This document shows, in pieces, positions 1-7,143 of a stretch of 23,978 nucleotides of DNA (the stretch's first letter is position 1; the number at the start of each line of letters is the position of its first letter). The stretch is from Vulcanisaeta sp. UBA163. GTDB taxonomy: Archaea; Thermoproteota; Thermoprotei; Thermoproteales; Thermocladiaceae. The notes beneath the pieces were generated by a model, which saw only the letters and a list, made by a program, of their open reading frames with translations, did not search any database and was not told the origin of the DNA. Location of the stretch: assembly GCA_002496475.1 (NCBI GenBank), contig DAJV01000076.1, positions 505-24,482 on the forward strand, read 5' to 3'. Both the position numbers and the translations under genes were made by a program.

Positions 1-1
1 T

Positions 2-463
2 CAGGAGGTCTTCGATTTCATCTATGACGTGGCGCTGGCGTCAGACCCATCCAACCCAGTGTACTCATTAACGGCATCATTGAGTTCAATAGGCCCTGGG
101 CCTGGGGCTACGGCTAATCTGGTTTGGGCCATGAGCATTAAGAACCAGAACTGGTTCTGCGCGCCAGTCCCCACGCAGGCGAATTACGAGTACCCAGTGG
201 GCTTTGGGGTGGTTGATTCGCAGGGCGTGTGGTATGTGAACCCAAGCACTGTAAACACGGCAGCGTCGCCAGTATTCTATGGCAGAGGCACCATATGTTA
301 TCCATTGACTAGCGGCTATATAGTTGAGGATTTTGGCAGCGAGGTATATTTCATCCTTCAATATAATCCAAGCACTGCCTTTACCGTAAGCATGCAGGGT
401 TACGGACCTGGCGGCTTAGGCGCCTACATGGTTGACTTGCCTTCATCCACATGCCCTGGCTAA
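2..463 (+). CDS. 3' part of an unrecognised, possibly secreted protein (5' end outside window)
   Basis: The reading frame is open from the left edge and stops at TAA 461-463. A GTG at 29 could be a start, but the residues before it read through smoothly (QEVFDFIYD), so I treat the gene as truncated by the window. The visible ~153 residues are rich in Gly, Pro, Ser, Thr, Tyr and Asn and poor in Lys, with three cysteines (FCAPVP, TICYP, STCPG). That composition is typical of exported beta-rich proteins of acidophilic or hyperthermophilic crenarchaea. There is no membrane helix or charged tail at the C-terminus. I do not recognise the family; a thermopsin-like or other extracellular protein is possible but unsupported. 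The G+C-rich codon use here is a little higher than in the AT-rich genes that follow. Confidence 0.6.
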   Translation, partial: QEVFDFIYDVALASDPSNPVYSLTASLSSIGPGPGATANLVWAMSIKNQNWFCAPVPTQANYEYPVGFGVVDSQGVWYVNPSTVNTAASPVFYGRGTICYPLTSGYIVEDFGSEVYFILQYNPSTAFTVSMQGYGPGGLGAYMVDLPSSTCPG

Positions 464-803
464 TGTGGTATTAACGGCGAGGTTGAAGATCAGATTTTTA
501 TTTTCAATTTATTTTAGTAATATCCCTGGGTCTCATGCCCATGAACTCGGCTGGGTCTATCACCATGCATAGTGCCTAACGCACACTTTAATCAGTACCT
601 AATACATGTGAGGATGGTAAAGGTATAAAACTCAGCTGCGTAACTACCATGGCCAATTACTCTATAGATGCAAGTATATTGTCCATTGAGAGGGTACTGG
701 AGCTTGATAGTAAATTGAAAAATAACACGAATAACTATTAATAAAAACGTATATGAGACTCTAGTGATGCATAAGATCGACGGTGTCACAATTTCTGAAT
801 TTA
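464..803. other. Intergenic stretch without a convincing gene
   Basis: About 340 bases between the truncated first gene and the promoter of the winged-helix gene. Only short frames occur. A 20-codon minus-strand frame at 504-566 (MVIDPAEFMGM...) looks gene-like but is too short to call. The 65-codon minus-strand frame at 592-789 has no start signal and a low-information, hydrophobic composition. No tRNA, repeat or strong hairpin is visible. Confidence 0.5.
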
Positions 804-814
804 TTTATTTAAGC
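801..814 (+). promoter_or_regulatory. TATA-like box of the winged-helix/M48 unit
   Basis: The stretch TTATTTATTTAAGC lies about 34 nt before the ATG at 843, with no Shine-Dalgarno site in between. This spacing fits a crenarchaeal promoter giving a very short leader. Confidence 0.4.
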
Positions 815-842
815 AGGTATATACGAAGACCTTGGTGCACTG

Positions 843-1301
843 ATGACAGCAACGGAAAACCTAATGATAGACACGAGGAAGGTGAAAATACTAATCCTAC
901 AGATGTTAAAGGACATGGTCCTTAATGCGAAGGGTCAATTAATAACCTTTAGACCTGCAAAGGTTGCCCAGGACATATCAATATGGACTAGGAAAAGCCC
1001 ACGTTCGGAATCAGTCATAGTTAGGAATTTTCTTGAGGAACTCGTTGAGATAGGGCTTGTTAAAGTCATTAAGAGGAGCGCTAGAGGCAAGGTTTACGGT
1101 ATAATAAGAGACACTGAGTTTTGGTTAATACTTGAACATAATAATGTTCATGAGATACTGACCTTCATTGATGGTTATAAGACCACGAGAAGAGGTAATA
1201 CAAGTATAAATATGTTGAGGGAATTAGCTAATGCCCAAAAAATAAACCTAGCACAAACAGCCACGAATGGTGGCAATAAGGATATATCAAATAATCCGTG
1301 A
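843..1301 (+). CDS. Winged-helix-like putative DNA-binding protein
   Basis: A 152-residue soluble protein that I do not recognise as a named family. Residues ~12-85 have the look of a winged helix-turn-helix: an N-terminal helix (KVKILILQML), a helix pair around residues 35-72 containing SESVIVRNFLEELVEIGLV, then a strand-turn-strand wing (VKVIKRSARGKVYGII). The LxxLvxxGLvkvxkr pattern is common in archaeal transcription regulators. The C-terminal ~40 residues are polar and Asn-rich, probably disordered. Its 3' end overlaps the start of the M48 peptidase gene by 35 bp, so the two are probably co-transcribed and translationally coupled. It could be a local regulator of the operon. That role is inference. 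Confidence 0.7.
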   Translation: MTATENLMIDTRKVKILILQMLKDMVLNAKGQLITFRPAKVAQDISIWTRKSPRSESVIVRNFLEELVEIGLVKVIKRSARGKVYGIIRDTEFWLILEHNNVHEILTFIDGYKTTRRGNTSINMLRELANAQKINLAQTATNGGNKDISNNP

Positions 1302-2517
1302 TTTAGTAAGAGATCCTCAATCCCTAATTAATTACATAGAGAGCTATTTGTTGAGTGTCATTGGAATACCATACATAGCAAGGGAAATCAATAATGGTGC
1401 CACAAGGCTAATAGTAAGTAATGAGTACGGAAATGCTGAACTAAGTATAAACCACGAGATAAGGATTAAGGGGCATGATAAGGTTAAGGATCTTCTAAAC
1501 GCCCTGGTTCTAAGGTACTTGGGCACCAATGGTGTGCGTAAAATAACAGTACTACTCTTGCGTAGGGGTAATAGGGTTTATAGAGTTAATGATTTGCCAA
1601 GAATACAGTCATTACCTGTTGGCTTAATAGGGCTTGTACTGTTACTAATAATAATGGTATCCATAGTAATAACAATACTAAGGATGATGAACGTGATGCT
1701 CTCGATGCACTTAATAATATTAATGTTACTATCCCCCCTCATTGTACCAGTAATATACTCATACATTCTCCAGCTTAGGATAAGACAGGGAAACCTAAGA
1801 GATTCCGAGATAATAAAGATAACACTCGAGTATAGTGAGTTTGAGGAAAAAAAGTTCAATGAGGCACTGCGTTTTATATCTAGAATCGAGAACATAAGGT
1901 CATTAACAGAGATCAGGAGGTTCATAATGACATTAGTTAATAATGCAGGGACAAAGCCTCAGGCATTTCGTGAGGAGGTAATAAATGTTGATTCTATACT
2001 TGATAAATTAGGGGTTAAGAATTATGGTGTTTATCTGGTGAACATGGATCAATGCAATGCAGCGTCAATAGGCTTGCCAGGTATTAGCTACATAGTATTA
2101 ACCTCGAGGATAGTTTCATGCCTAAATAATGATGAGTTAACCGCGGTAATGATGCATGAGGTCGGCCACATCGTACATGGTGATTCAGCTAAAGCCCTAT
2201 TCCTAATATCCCTAAGTCAGCTGGTAAACATCGTATTGATAACATACATAATACCACTAATAAATTTACCTGCAATACCTATATTAGTTAGTGCTTTACT
2301 CATGGAATTATTCATGATATTGCTCATCATGCGATTCAGCGAGTACACCGCGGATAAATATGCAATGAAGTTCATACCAAGTAGGGACTTAGCCATGGCA
2401 TTGATTAAGGTTACCTGGAAGGAACTACACCAGGAATTAGTGAGTAGTAGATTGAGAATTCTTAATTCACATCCATCGGTTTCAGGTAGATTAATTAGGA
2501 TCGTTTCCGTAAAGTGA
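1267..2517 (+). CDS. M48 family membrane zinc metallopeptidase (HtpX/Ste24-like)
   Basis: A 416-residue integral membrane protease. The zinc motif HEVGH is at residues 297-301 (inside MMHEVGHIVHGD). A second acidic ligand is likely Glu359 in SEYTADKYA, the M48-type E...AD..A motif. Hydrophobic segments lie near residues 115-139, 146-169, 311-333 and 336-355, so the catalytic helix directly precedes the last hairpin, as in HtpX-type proteins. M48 enzymes degrade or process membrane and misfolded proteins. The ~110-residue soluble N-terminal part before the first helix is longer than in classical HtpX and I cannot assign it. The ATG at 1267 lies inside the upstream winged-helix gene; no Shine-Dalgarno site is evident. 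The family call is firm; the substrate is unknown. Confidence 0.9.
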   Translation: MVAIRIYQIIRDLVRDPQSLINYIESYLLSVIGIPYIAREINNGATRLIVSNEYGNAELSINHEIRIKGHDKVKDLLNALVLRYLGTNGVRKITVLLLRRGNRVYRVNDLPRIQSLPVGLIGLVLLLIIMVSIVITILRMMNVMLSMHLIILMLLSPLIVPVIYSYILQLRIRQGNLRDSEIIKITLEYSEFEEKKFNEALRFISRIENIRSLTEIRRFIMTLVNNAGTKPQAFREEVINVDSILDKLGVKNYGVYLVNMDQCNAASIGLPGISYIVLTSRIVSCLNNDELTAVMMHEVGHIVHGDSAKALFLISLSQLVNIVLITYIIPLINLPAIPILVSALLMELFMILLIMRFSEYTADKYAMKFIPSRDLAMALIKVTWKELHQELVSSRLRILNSHPSVSGRLIRIVSVK

Positions 2518-2551
2518 ATGTGCGTATTTCGTGGCTTAATTTAATGGTTAG

Positions 2552-2570
2552 TTTAATTTTCATTTTTAAC
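2552..2570 (+). promoter_or_regulatory. Possible internal TATA element before the 2586 gene
   Basis: The AT-rich run TTTAATTTTCATTTTTAAC sits 20-30 nt before the ATG at 2586. It supports choosing that ATG over the GTG at 2514, which overlaps the M48 stop codon and would add a 24-residue hydrophobic leader encoded by promoter-like DNA. Confidence 0.35.
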
Positions 2571-2585
2571 CAATACTTAGGCATA

Positions 2586-3008
2586 ATGGACTTGATCGAG
2601 AAAATAAGCGAGTTAAGGATATTAATGAATAGGCTGGAGAATAAGTATCCTGAACTCTCGGAATTATCTTCATTAATAAATGACATAATTACGAAGTGCG
2701 TGTCCTTATCCGACGTAATACTGAATATTTACTCAATTGCTGACTCTGCGACTCATGGCTTAATATTTGAACGAAACGCATCCTCAATAGACCTAAACTC
2801 AGCCTTAATAAGTAAGTACCTAGGTATCATAAATAATTCCGAGGATTTAAATGATGCGTTGGCTAAGGTATCTTCCCAGGAGAAGCAATTATTAATTGAT
2901 GCAATTAAGGTACTCAAGAAGAGAGGGGCCATTGACCTTGACGTTAATTATGACGAGGAGGGACTCAAGGTAAAAATAATAAGTAGGGTTAATGATGGTG
3001 TTTCGTGA
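2586..3008 (+). CDS. Small helical protein of unknown function
   Basis: A 140-residue soluble, acidic, mostly helical protein starting MDLIEKISELRI. Residues 1-45 (leucine at helical spacing, ELRILMNRLENKYPELSELSSLI) may form a coiled coil, and the C-terminal third has a helix-strand feel (EKQLLIDAIKVLKKRGAIDLDV). I do not recognise a family. A longer version from GTG 2514 (164 aa) is possible, but its extra residues overlap a TATA-like run, so I prefer the ATG. Its stop overlaps the GTG start of the methyltransferase gene by four bases (GTGA). That means tight translational coupling and suggests a function linked to the methyltransferase. Function unknown. Confidence 0.65.
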   Translation: MDLIEKISELRILMNRLENKYPELSELSSLINDIITKCVSLSDVILNIYSIADSATHGLIFERNASSIDLNSALISKYLGIINNSEDLNDALAKVSSQEKQLLIDAIKVLKKRGAIDLDVNYDEEGLKVKIISRVNDGVS

Positions 3009-3763
3009 GTGACTTCGATGATTACAGAGATTATTCACTAGAGAAGGATATTTATAACCCGGGCTTTTTTCCGTATTTCAATATGCCTTACGACGTTCCA
3101 TTCGTACCCACACCGGAGGTTGTGGTCAGGAGAATGCTTCAATTGGCTAACGTTAAAAGAAATGAAATTGTCTACGACCTTGGTTGCGGCGATGGTAGGA
3201 TAGTAATAATGGCCGCCAGGGAATTCGGTGCAGAGTCAGCATGCATTGAAATTAGGAAGGATCTATACGAACAAACCCTTAGGAGGGTTAAGGATTTGGG
3301 CCTTGATGATAGGATCCACGTGATCTACGGAAACTTCTTCGAGGAAAGTTTATCAGAAGCGGATGTGGTCACGATGTACCTACTCACGAGCGTCAATGAG
3401 AGGATAAAGCCCAAGCTTGAGCGTGAGTTAAGGCCAAGTACCAGGGTTGTATCCCACGACTTTGAGATGCCCGGTTGGAAACCCCTGATCGTAGAGGACC
3501 TCTACGAGGAGTGGAGAAGCCACAAGATTTACCTCTATAAAATACCTGGTTCCGAAATACCAGTACCCATTGAGGGCCTTGGGGAGAAGTTAAGGAGCCT
3601 GCCACTTAACGATAAGTACCTAGAGGTTCTGGAGTTGGTTGATGGTAACAGGTCAATTGAGGAGATTTCTAACAAGGTGCAATTAACCATGAGAAACGTG
3701 AGAGAGATAATAAGTAATTTAATGAAGCAGGGACTCATTAAGGAGATCAGGGTTGTAAAATAA
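3005..3763 (+). CDS. aKMT-like protein-lysine methyltransferase with extra C-terminal winged-helix-like domain
   Basis: A 252-residue class I SAM-dependent methyltransferase. The SAM-binding motif I is YDLGCGDGR at residues 57-65. The entry PYDVPFVPTPEVVVRRML (29-44), the GNFF segment (109-112), VTMYLLTSVNE (122-132), a KPKLERELRP stretch and RVVSHDFE (147-154) closely resemble, from memory, the broad-specificity crenarchaeal protein lysine methyltransferase aKMT of Sulfolobus. That enzyme is only ~160 residues and methylates chromatin and replication proteins. This protein continues for ~60 residues after residue ~190 into a winged-helix-like unit (LELVDGNRSIEEISNKV, then a second helix and LIKEIRVVK). 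The GTG start overlaps the preceding stop, and a GGTG ribosome site lies just upstream. Protein substrate assignment is by homology only. Confidence 0.85.
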   Translation: MSDFDDYRDYSLEKDIYNPGFFPYFNMPYDVPFVPTPEVVVRRMLQLANVKRNEIVYDLGCGDGRIVIMAAREFGAESACIEIRKDLYEQTLRRVKDLGLDDRIHVIYGNFFEESLSEADVVTMYLLTSVNERIKPKLERELRPSTRVVSHDFEMPGWKPLIVEDLYEEWRSHKIYLYKIPGSEIPVPIEGLGEKLRSLPLNDKYLEVLELVDGNRSIEEISNKVQLTMRNVREIISNLMKQGLIKEIRVVK

Positions 3764-3774
3764 GGAAGTAATAA

Positions 3775-3787
3775 GCGTTAAAAACGC
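3775..3787 (+). promoter_or_regulatory. TATA element inside a small palindrome before deoxyhypusine synthase
   Basis: GCGTTAAAAACGC consists of perfect 5-bp inverted arms around AAA. Its centre lies about 27 nt before the ATG at 3808, where a TATA box is expected. It can be read as the promoter of the deoxyhypusine synthase gene; the symmetry may be chance. Confidence 0.45.
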
Positions 3788-3807
3788 ATCCTTAGTTATT
3801 GCCCTCA

Positions 3808-4800
3808 ATGAGTGGTTCACAGTTTTTATCAGGTGAGGTTATTGATCTAGATGTTCGTATAAGTACAATCGATGACTTAATAGAGGCCTATAAACGAATA
3901 GGTGGTTTTCAGGGTAGGTACATAGCCGACGCCGCAGAGGTTCTTCTGAACATGTATAATAATCCAGGTATAACTGTCTTTCTATCCTTCACGGGTAACT
4001 TAATTTCCACAGGTCTTCGAGGCCTAATAGCTAAGTTCATTGAGAGGGGCTTCGTGGATGCCGTAATTACTACTGCAGGTACATTGGATCATGACATTGC
4101 CAAGTCAATGGGTGGTAAGTATTACCAGGGTTATTTTGATGTTGATGATGTTGAGATGAGTAGGGCGGGTATTCATAGGATTGGTAATGTTGCTGTTAGG
4201 AGAGAGCATTACGGGCCTTTAATTGAGAAGTTTATGTATTCATCGCTTGAGGATTTATCGAGGATTAAGGAGGAATGGGGTATTAGGGAGTTGCTTTGGG
4301 AGTTAGGTAGGAGGATTGATGATGATTACTCGATACTGAGGGCGGTATCTAGGGCTAGGGTACCTATTTATGTACCTGGGTTTGTGGATGGAGCCTTTGG
4401 CACGGCAATACTCACATACAACGAAATGCAGAGGACTAGGACTGGAGGTAGGCAGGTAAGGATTGACCTGCTTAAGGATGAGCATGAGTTAATGGACATT
4501 GCTTATTCGAGTAAGTCCCTAGGTGCATTAATTATTGGCGGTGGTATTTCTAAGCACCACGTTATTTGGTGGAGCCAGTTCGCCGGTGGGCTTGATTACG
4601 TGGTTTACATAACCATGGCCATTGAATGGGACGGTTCACTAAGTGGTGCTCGCCCTAAGGAGGCTATTACCTGGGGTAAGGTGAAGCCAACTGCGAGACA
4701 AGCCTTTGTTCTTGAGGATGCGACGGTGGTTTTGCCAATATTAATACCTTATATCGTCAAAAGGATTGGTTTTAGGAATAGGACAGAGGTTATTGGGTAG
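3808..4800 (+). CDS. dys: Deoxyhypusine synthase
   Basis: A 330-residue NAD-dependent enzyme that transfers the aminobutyl group of spermidine to one lysine of aIF5A, the first step of hypusine formation, in the cytoplasm. Visible family motifs: FLSFTGNLISTGLRG (58-72), TTAGTLDHDIA (88-98), VPGFVDGAFG (189-198) and GGGISKHHV (244-252), in which Lys249 matches the catalytic lysine that forms the enzyme-substrate imine. DGSLSGARPKEAITWGK (275-291) matches the conserved end of the active site. Length is normal for archaeal members. A TTG at 3799 would add three residues, but the ATG at 3808 sits at the right distance from the TATA element and is preferred. aIF5A itself is not in the window. Confidence 0.96.
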   Translation: MSGSQFLSGEVIDLDVRISTIDDLIEAYKRIGGFQGRYIADAAEVLLNMYNNPGITVFLSFTGNLISTGLRGLIAKFIERGFVDAVITTAGTLDHDIAKSMGGKYYQGYFDVDDVEMSRAGIHRIGNVAVRREHYGPLIEKFMYSSLEDLSRIKEEWGIRELLWELGRRIDDDYSILRAVSRARVPIYVPGFVDGAFGTAILTYNEMQRTRTGGRQVRIDLLKDEHELMDIAYSSKSLGALIIGGGISKHHVIWWSQFAGGLDYVVYITMAIEWDGSLSGARPKEAITWGKVKPTARQAFVLEDATVVLPILIPYIVKRIGFRNRTEVIG

Positions 4801-4809
4801 GTGTAGTAC

Positions 4810-4818
4810 CTTAAATAT
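4810..4818 (+). promoter_or_regulatory. TATA-like box of the pilin-like gene
   Basis: CTTAAATAT lies ~28 nt before the ATG at 4842, fitting a leaderless start directly downstream of the deoxyhypusine synthase stop. Confidence 0.45.
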
Positions 4819-4841
4819 GATGTTGAGTATTAATAATATTG

Positions 4842-5066
4842 ATGAACATGAAAATAAAGAGAAGGGGAGATATATTCATTGAGGAGGTTCTACTTATAGC
4901 AATATCAATGGCTGTACTCGTAGCCCTAGTGTCATTAATTAGTGGGTTGTTTGGTAATACTGTTAATGGCATAATGCACCTGCAGAATTCCGTTAATAAT
5001 GCACTGGGTGGTTTCATAAATGATCTTCAGAGGGTGGTTTCTAATGCTTTCAATTTCACAAGCTAG
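4842..5066 (+). CDS. Very short type IV pilin-like protein with class III signal peptide
   Basis: A 74-residue protein. The N-terminus MNMKIKRRG is short, basic and ends in Gly. It is followed by DIFIEEVLLIAISMAVLVAL, a hydrophobic helix with Glu at +5 after the Gly. This is the classical prepilin (class III) layout cut by an archaeal PibD/EppA-type peptidase, with cleavage predicted after that Gly. After the helix only ~40 mostly polar, Asn-rich residues remain, so it is far shorter than archaellins and most pilins. It may be a minor pilin, a pseudopilin or a helix-only filament subunit. TTG 4839 would add one Met; ATG 4842 is preferred. Its 3' end overlaps the next gene by 23 bp. The pilin reading rests on the N-terminal pattern alone. 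Confidence 0.7.
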   Translation: MNMKIKRRGDIFIEEVLLIAISMAVLVALVSLISGLFGNTVNGIMHLQNSVNNALGGFINDLQRVVSNAFNFTS

Positions 5067-5331
5067 GGACATAAAGAGCATAATAAGCGAATTAAGGAAC
5101 AAGGGCTTCAGTAAGCTAGACATATATCTAGTACTAAGGACATTAAGGCCAAACGCGAATTTTGAATACATATTAACACCCAACGAACTAGACCTAGTTA
5201 ATAGAGTTAGCAAACTGAGAGGTGAACTTTACAGGTTAAGGACTCAATTATATGACCTTGAGAGAAAGGTGAAAAGAAGGCATGAAATAATAATGGGAGT
5301 CTATGATGAACTCACGAAAAGTAGGAAGTAG
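5044..5331 (+). CDS. Small basic coiled-coil protein of unknown function
   Basis: A 95-residue soluble protein starting MLSISQARDIKS, chosen because GAGGGTGG lies just upstream of ATG 5044 as a Shine-Dalgarno-like site. A start at 5020 would add eight residues. The N-terminal half (residues 8-45) looks like a small helical domain, possibly helix-turn-helix (ELRNKGFSKLDIYLVLRTL). Residues ~55-90 form a heptad-patterned, Lys/Arg-rich helix (LRGELYRLRTQLYDLERKV). It overlaps the pilin-like gene by 23 bp and is translated in another frame, so the two are probably coupled and may act together. I do not recognise the family. Confidence 0.65.
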   Translation: MLSISQARDIKSIISELRNKGFSKLDIYLVLRTLRPNANFEYILTPNELDLVNRVSKLRGELYRLRTQLYDLERKVKRRHEIIMGVYDELTKSRK

Positions 5332-5359
5332 AAAATAGTCTCATTAGTATAAAAGAAAG

Positions 5360-5370
5360 TATTAAATATG
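5360..5370 (+). promoter_or_regulatory. TATA box of the CTP synthase gene
   Basis: TATTAAATATG centred ~26 nt before ATG 5390, with no Shine-Dalgarno site, is typical of a leaderless crenarchaeal promoter. Confidence 0.55.
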
Positions 5371-5389
5371 CAGTTGTACCCTGGCTATT

Positions 5390-7036
5390 ATGACGTCTAA
5401 ATACATTTTTGTAACTGGCGGCGTATTGTCAGGATTAGGTAAGGGTATCACAACATCATCGATTGGGAAAATACTACAGGCCAGGGGTTATCATGTGACT
5501 GCAATTAAGATAGACCCATATCTAAATGTCGATGCTGGAACAATGAACCCATTCCAACATGGTGAGGTGTTTGTGACATTTGATGGTGGTGAGACAGACT
5601 TAGACCTAGGTCATTATGAGCGGTTCCTCGACATAGAGGTTCCAAAGTATCACAACATAACCAGTGGTCAGGTGTATTATACCGTTATAAGGAGGGAGCG
5701 TGAGGGTAAGTATCTCGGTCAAACCGTTCAGTTAATACCACACGTTATTGAGGAAATTAAGAGAAGAATACTTCTTGTAACGAAAAGGGAAAAGCCAGAT
5801 ATTGTGTTAATAGAGATTGGAGGTACGGTGGGTGATTACGAGGGTTTACCATTCCTTGAAGCTGCCAGGCAAATGAGACTTGAGATGCCTAGTGATGTAT
5901 TATTCGTCCACGTTGCCCTGGTCCCTATATTATCAACTACTGGTGAGCTTAAGACAAAGCCCCTGCAGCATAGCGTAGCTGAGCTCAGGAGGGTTGGTAT
6001 ACAACCTGACATAATAATTGCAAGGTCACCAAAACCGCTTGATGAATCAACTAAGAGAAAGATCTCGCTATTTACGAATGTACCCATCAGTGCAGTCTTC
6101 ACTTCATATGACGTGGACACAATATATAAAGTACCATTATTGCTTGAGGAACAGGGCTTGGGAAGATACATATTGAGCAGGCTGGGGATGCCACAGATTG
6201 AGCCAGAGCTTAATGACTGGGTATCCTTTGTTAACTCCCTTGAGGGCAGTAAGGAGGAAATCAATGTATACATGTGTGGTAAGTATGTAAAATTACATGA
6301 TTCATACATAAGCATTGTCGAGGCCATTAAGCATGCCGCAGCCAAGTTAGGACTTAAACCAAGTATTGTTTGGTGCGATACCGAGGATATTGAGAAGGAG
6401 CACATAAAGGTTACTGAACTTAATAACGCGGATGCTGTAATAGTATTGCCTGGATTTGGCGCCAGGGGTGTTGAGGGTAAGATAGAGGCCATAAGGTATG
6501 TTCGTGAGAATAATATTCCATTCCTAGGTATATGCTATGGAATGCAACTGGCAATAGTTGAGTTCGCAAGGAACGTAGTTGGTCTTAAGGGCGCGCATAC
6601 CACTGAGGTTGATCCAAACACCCCATATCCAGTCATTGACATAACCCCTGAGGAGAAGGATGTTGAGGAGTTGGGTGGTACCATGATACTTGGTAATAGG
6701 AGAATAAGCATTGTTAAGGGTACAATGGCGTATGTAATCTACGGTACCACAGAAATAACAGAGAGACATAGGCATAGGTACGAGATTAACCCGAGGTTCT
6801 TTAAGGATCTTAATGAGAAGGGACTCGTGTTTTCAGCATGGAGGGTCGATGTGCCCAGGGTGGAGATCATAGAGTTACCGCATCACTTCTTCTTCGTGGC
6901 AACCCAATTCCACCCAGAATTCAGAAGTAGACCGCTTAGGCCCCATCCATTATTTGTGGCGTTGTTGAATGCTGCATATAGGAAAAAGCATGGATTGCCA
7001 TCACCGTATAGTGTGAACACTACAATTTACGCATGA
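5390..7036 (+). CDS. pyrG: CTP synthase
   Basis: A 548-residue cytoplasmic enzyme that aminates UTP to CTP using ATP and glutamine. The N-terminal synthase domain opens with KYIFVTGGVLSGLGKG (ATP-binding loop, residues 4-19) and includes KIDPYLNVDAGTMNPFQHGE (40-59), GETDLDLGHYERF (67-79) and EIGGTVGDYEG (142-152). The C-terminal class I glutamine amidotransferase domain has the nucleophile Cys382 in LGICYGMQ and the His508/Glu510 pair in TQFHPEF. Length and architecture are complete. It has its own promoter, 58 nt after the coiled-coil gene. A 218-codon antisense frame opposite its middle is a shadow. Confidence 0.98.
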   Translation: MTSKYIFVTGGVLSGLGKGITTSSIGKILQARGYHVTAIKIDPYLNVDAGTMNPFQHGEVFVTFDGGETDLDLGHYERFLDIEVPKYHNITSGQVYYTVIRREREGKYLGQTVQLIPHVIEEIKRRILLVTKREKPDIVLIEIGGTVGDYEGLPFLEAARQMRLEMPSDVLFVHVALVPILSTTGELKTKPLQHSVAELRRVGIQPDIIIARSPKPLDESTKRKISLFTNVPISAVFTSYDVDTIYKVPLLLEEQGLGRYILSRLGMPQIEPELNDWVSFVNSLEGSKEEINVYMCGKYVKLHDSYISIVEAIKHAAAKLGLKPSIVWCDTEDIEKEHIKVTELNNADAVIVLPGFGARGVEGKIEAIRYVRENNIPFLGICYGMQLAIVEFARNVVGLKGAHTTEVDPNTPYPVIDITPEEKDVEELGGTMILGNRRISIVKGTMAYVIYGTTEITERHRHRYEINPRFFKDLNEKGLVFSAWRVDVPRVEIIELPHHFFFVATQFHPEFRSRPLRPHPLFVALLNAAYRKKHGLPSPYSVNTTIYA

Positions 7037-7113
7037 TCAGTTTTCGAAGGCTCTGTCATTTCAATCCACTGCGAACTGCATCATCATTAGTTGGTTATTT
7101 TACGTGTTTGTAT

Positions 7114-7123
7114 TATTTATAAC
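7114..7123 (+). promoter_or_regulatory. TATA box of the surface-protein gene
   Basis: ATTTATAACC centred ~26 nt before the GTG at 7144. It supports that GTG as a leaderless start. Confidence 0.5.
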
Positions 7124-7143
7124 CACTTTCTTAATTATTTTTC

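Noticed and set aside
504..566. 20-codon minus-strand frame MVIDPAEFMGMRPRDITKIN
   Set aside because: The composition is gene-like and a weak AT-rich box precedes it, but it is too short to call and could be the leftover of a lost gene or chance.
592..789. 65-codon minus-strand frame
   Set aside because: No promoter or ribosome site and no recognisable domain; hydrophobic low-information sequence in AT-rich spacer.
843..849. Resemblance to a C/D-box sRNA C box (TGATGA) at the start codon of the winged-helix gene
   Set aside because: No D box or complementary guide region at suitable spacing; it is simply the gene start.
5836..6492. 218-codon open frame on the minus strand
   Set aside because: It lies entirely opposite CTP synthase, whose frame carries all family motifs. 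The antisense protein is Ser/Leu/Thr-rich without any domain.
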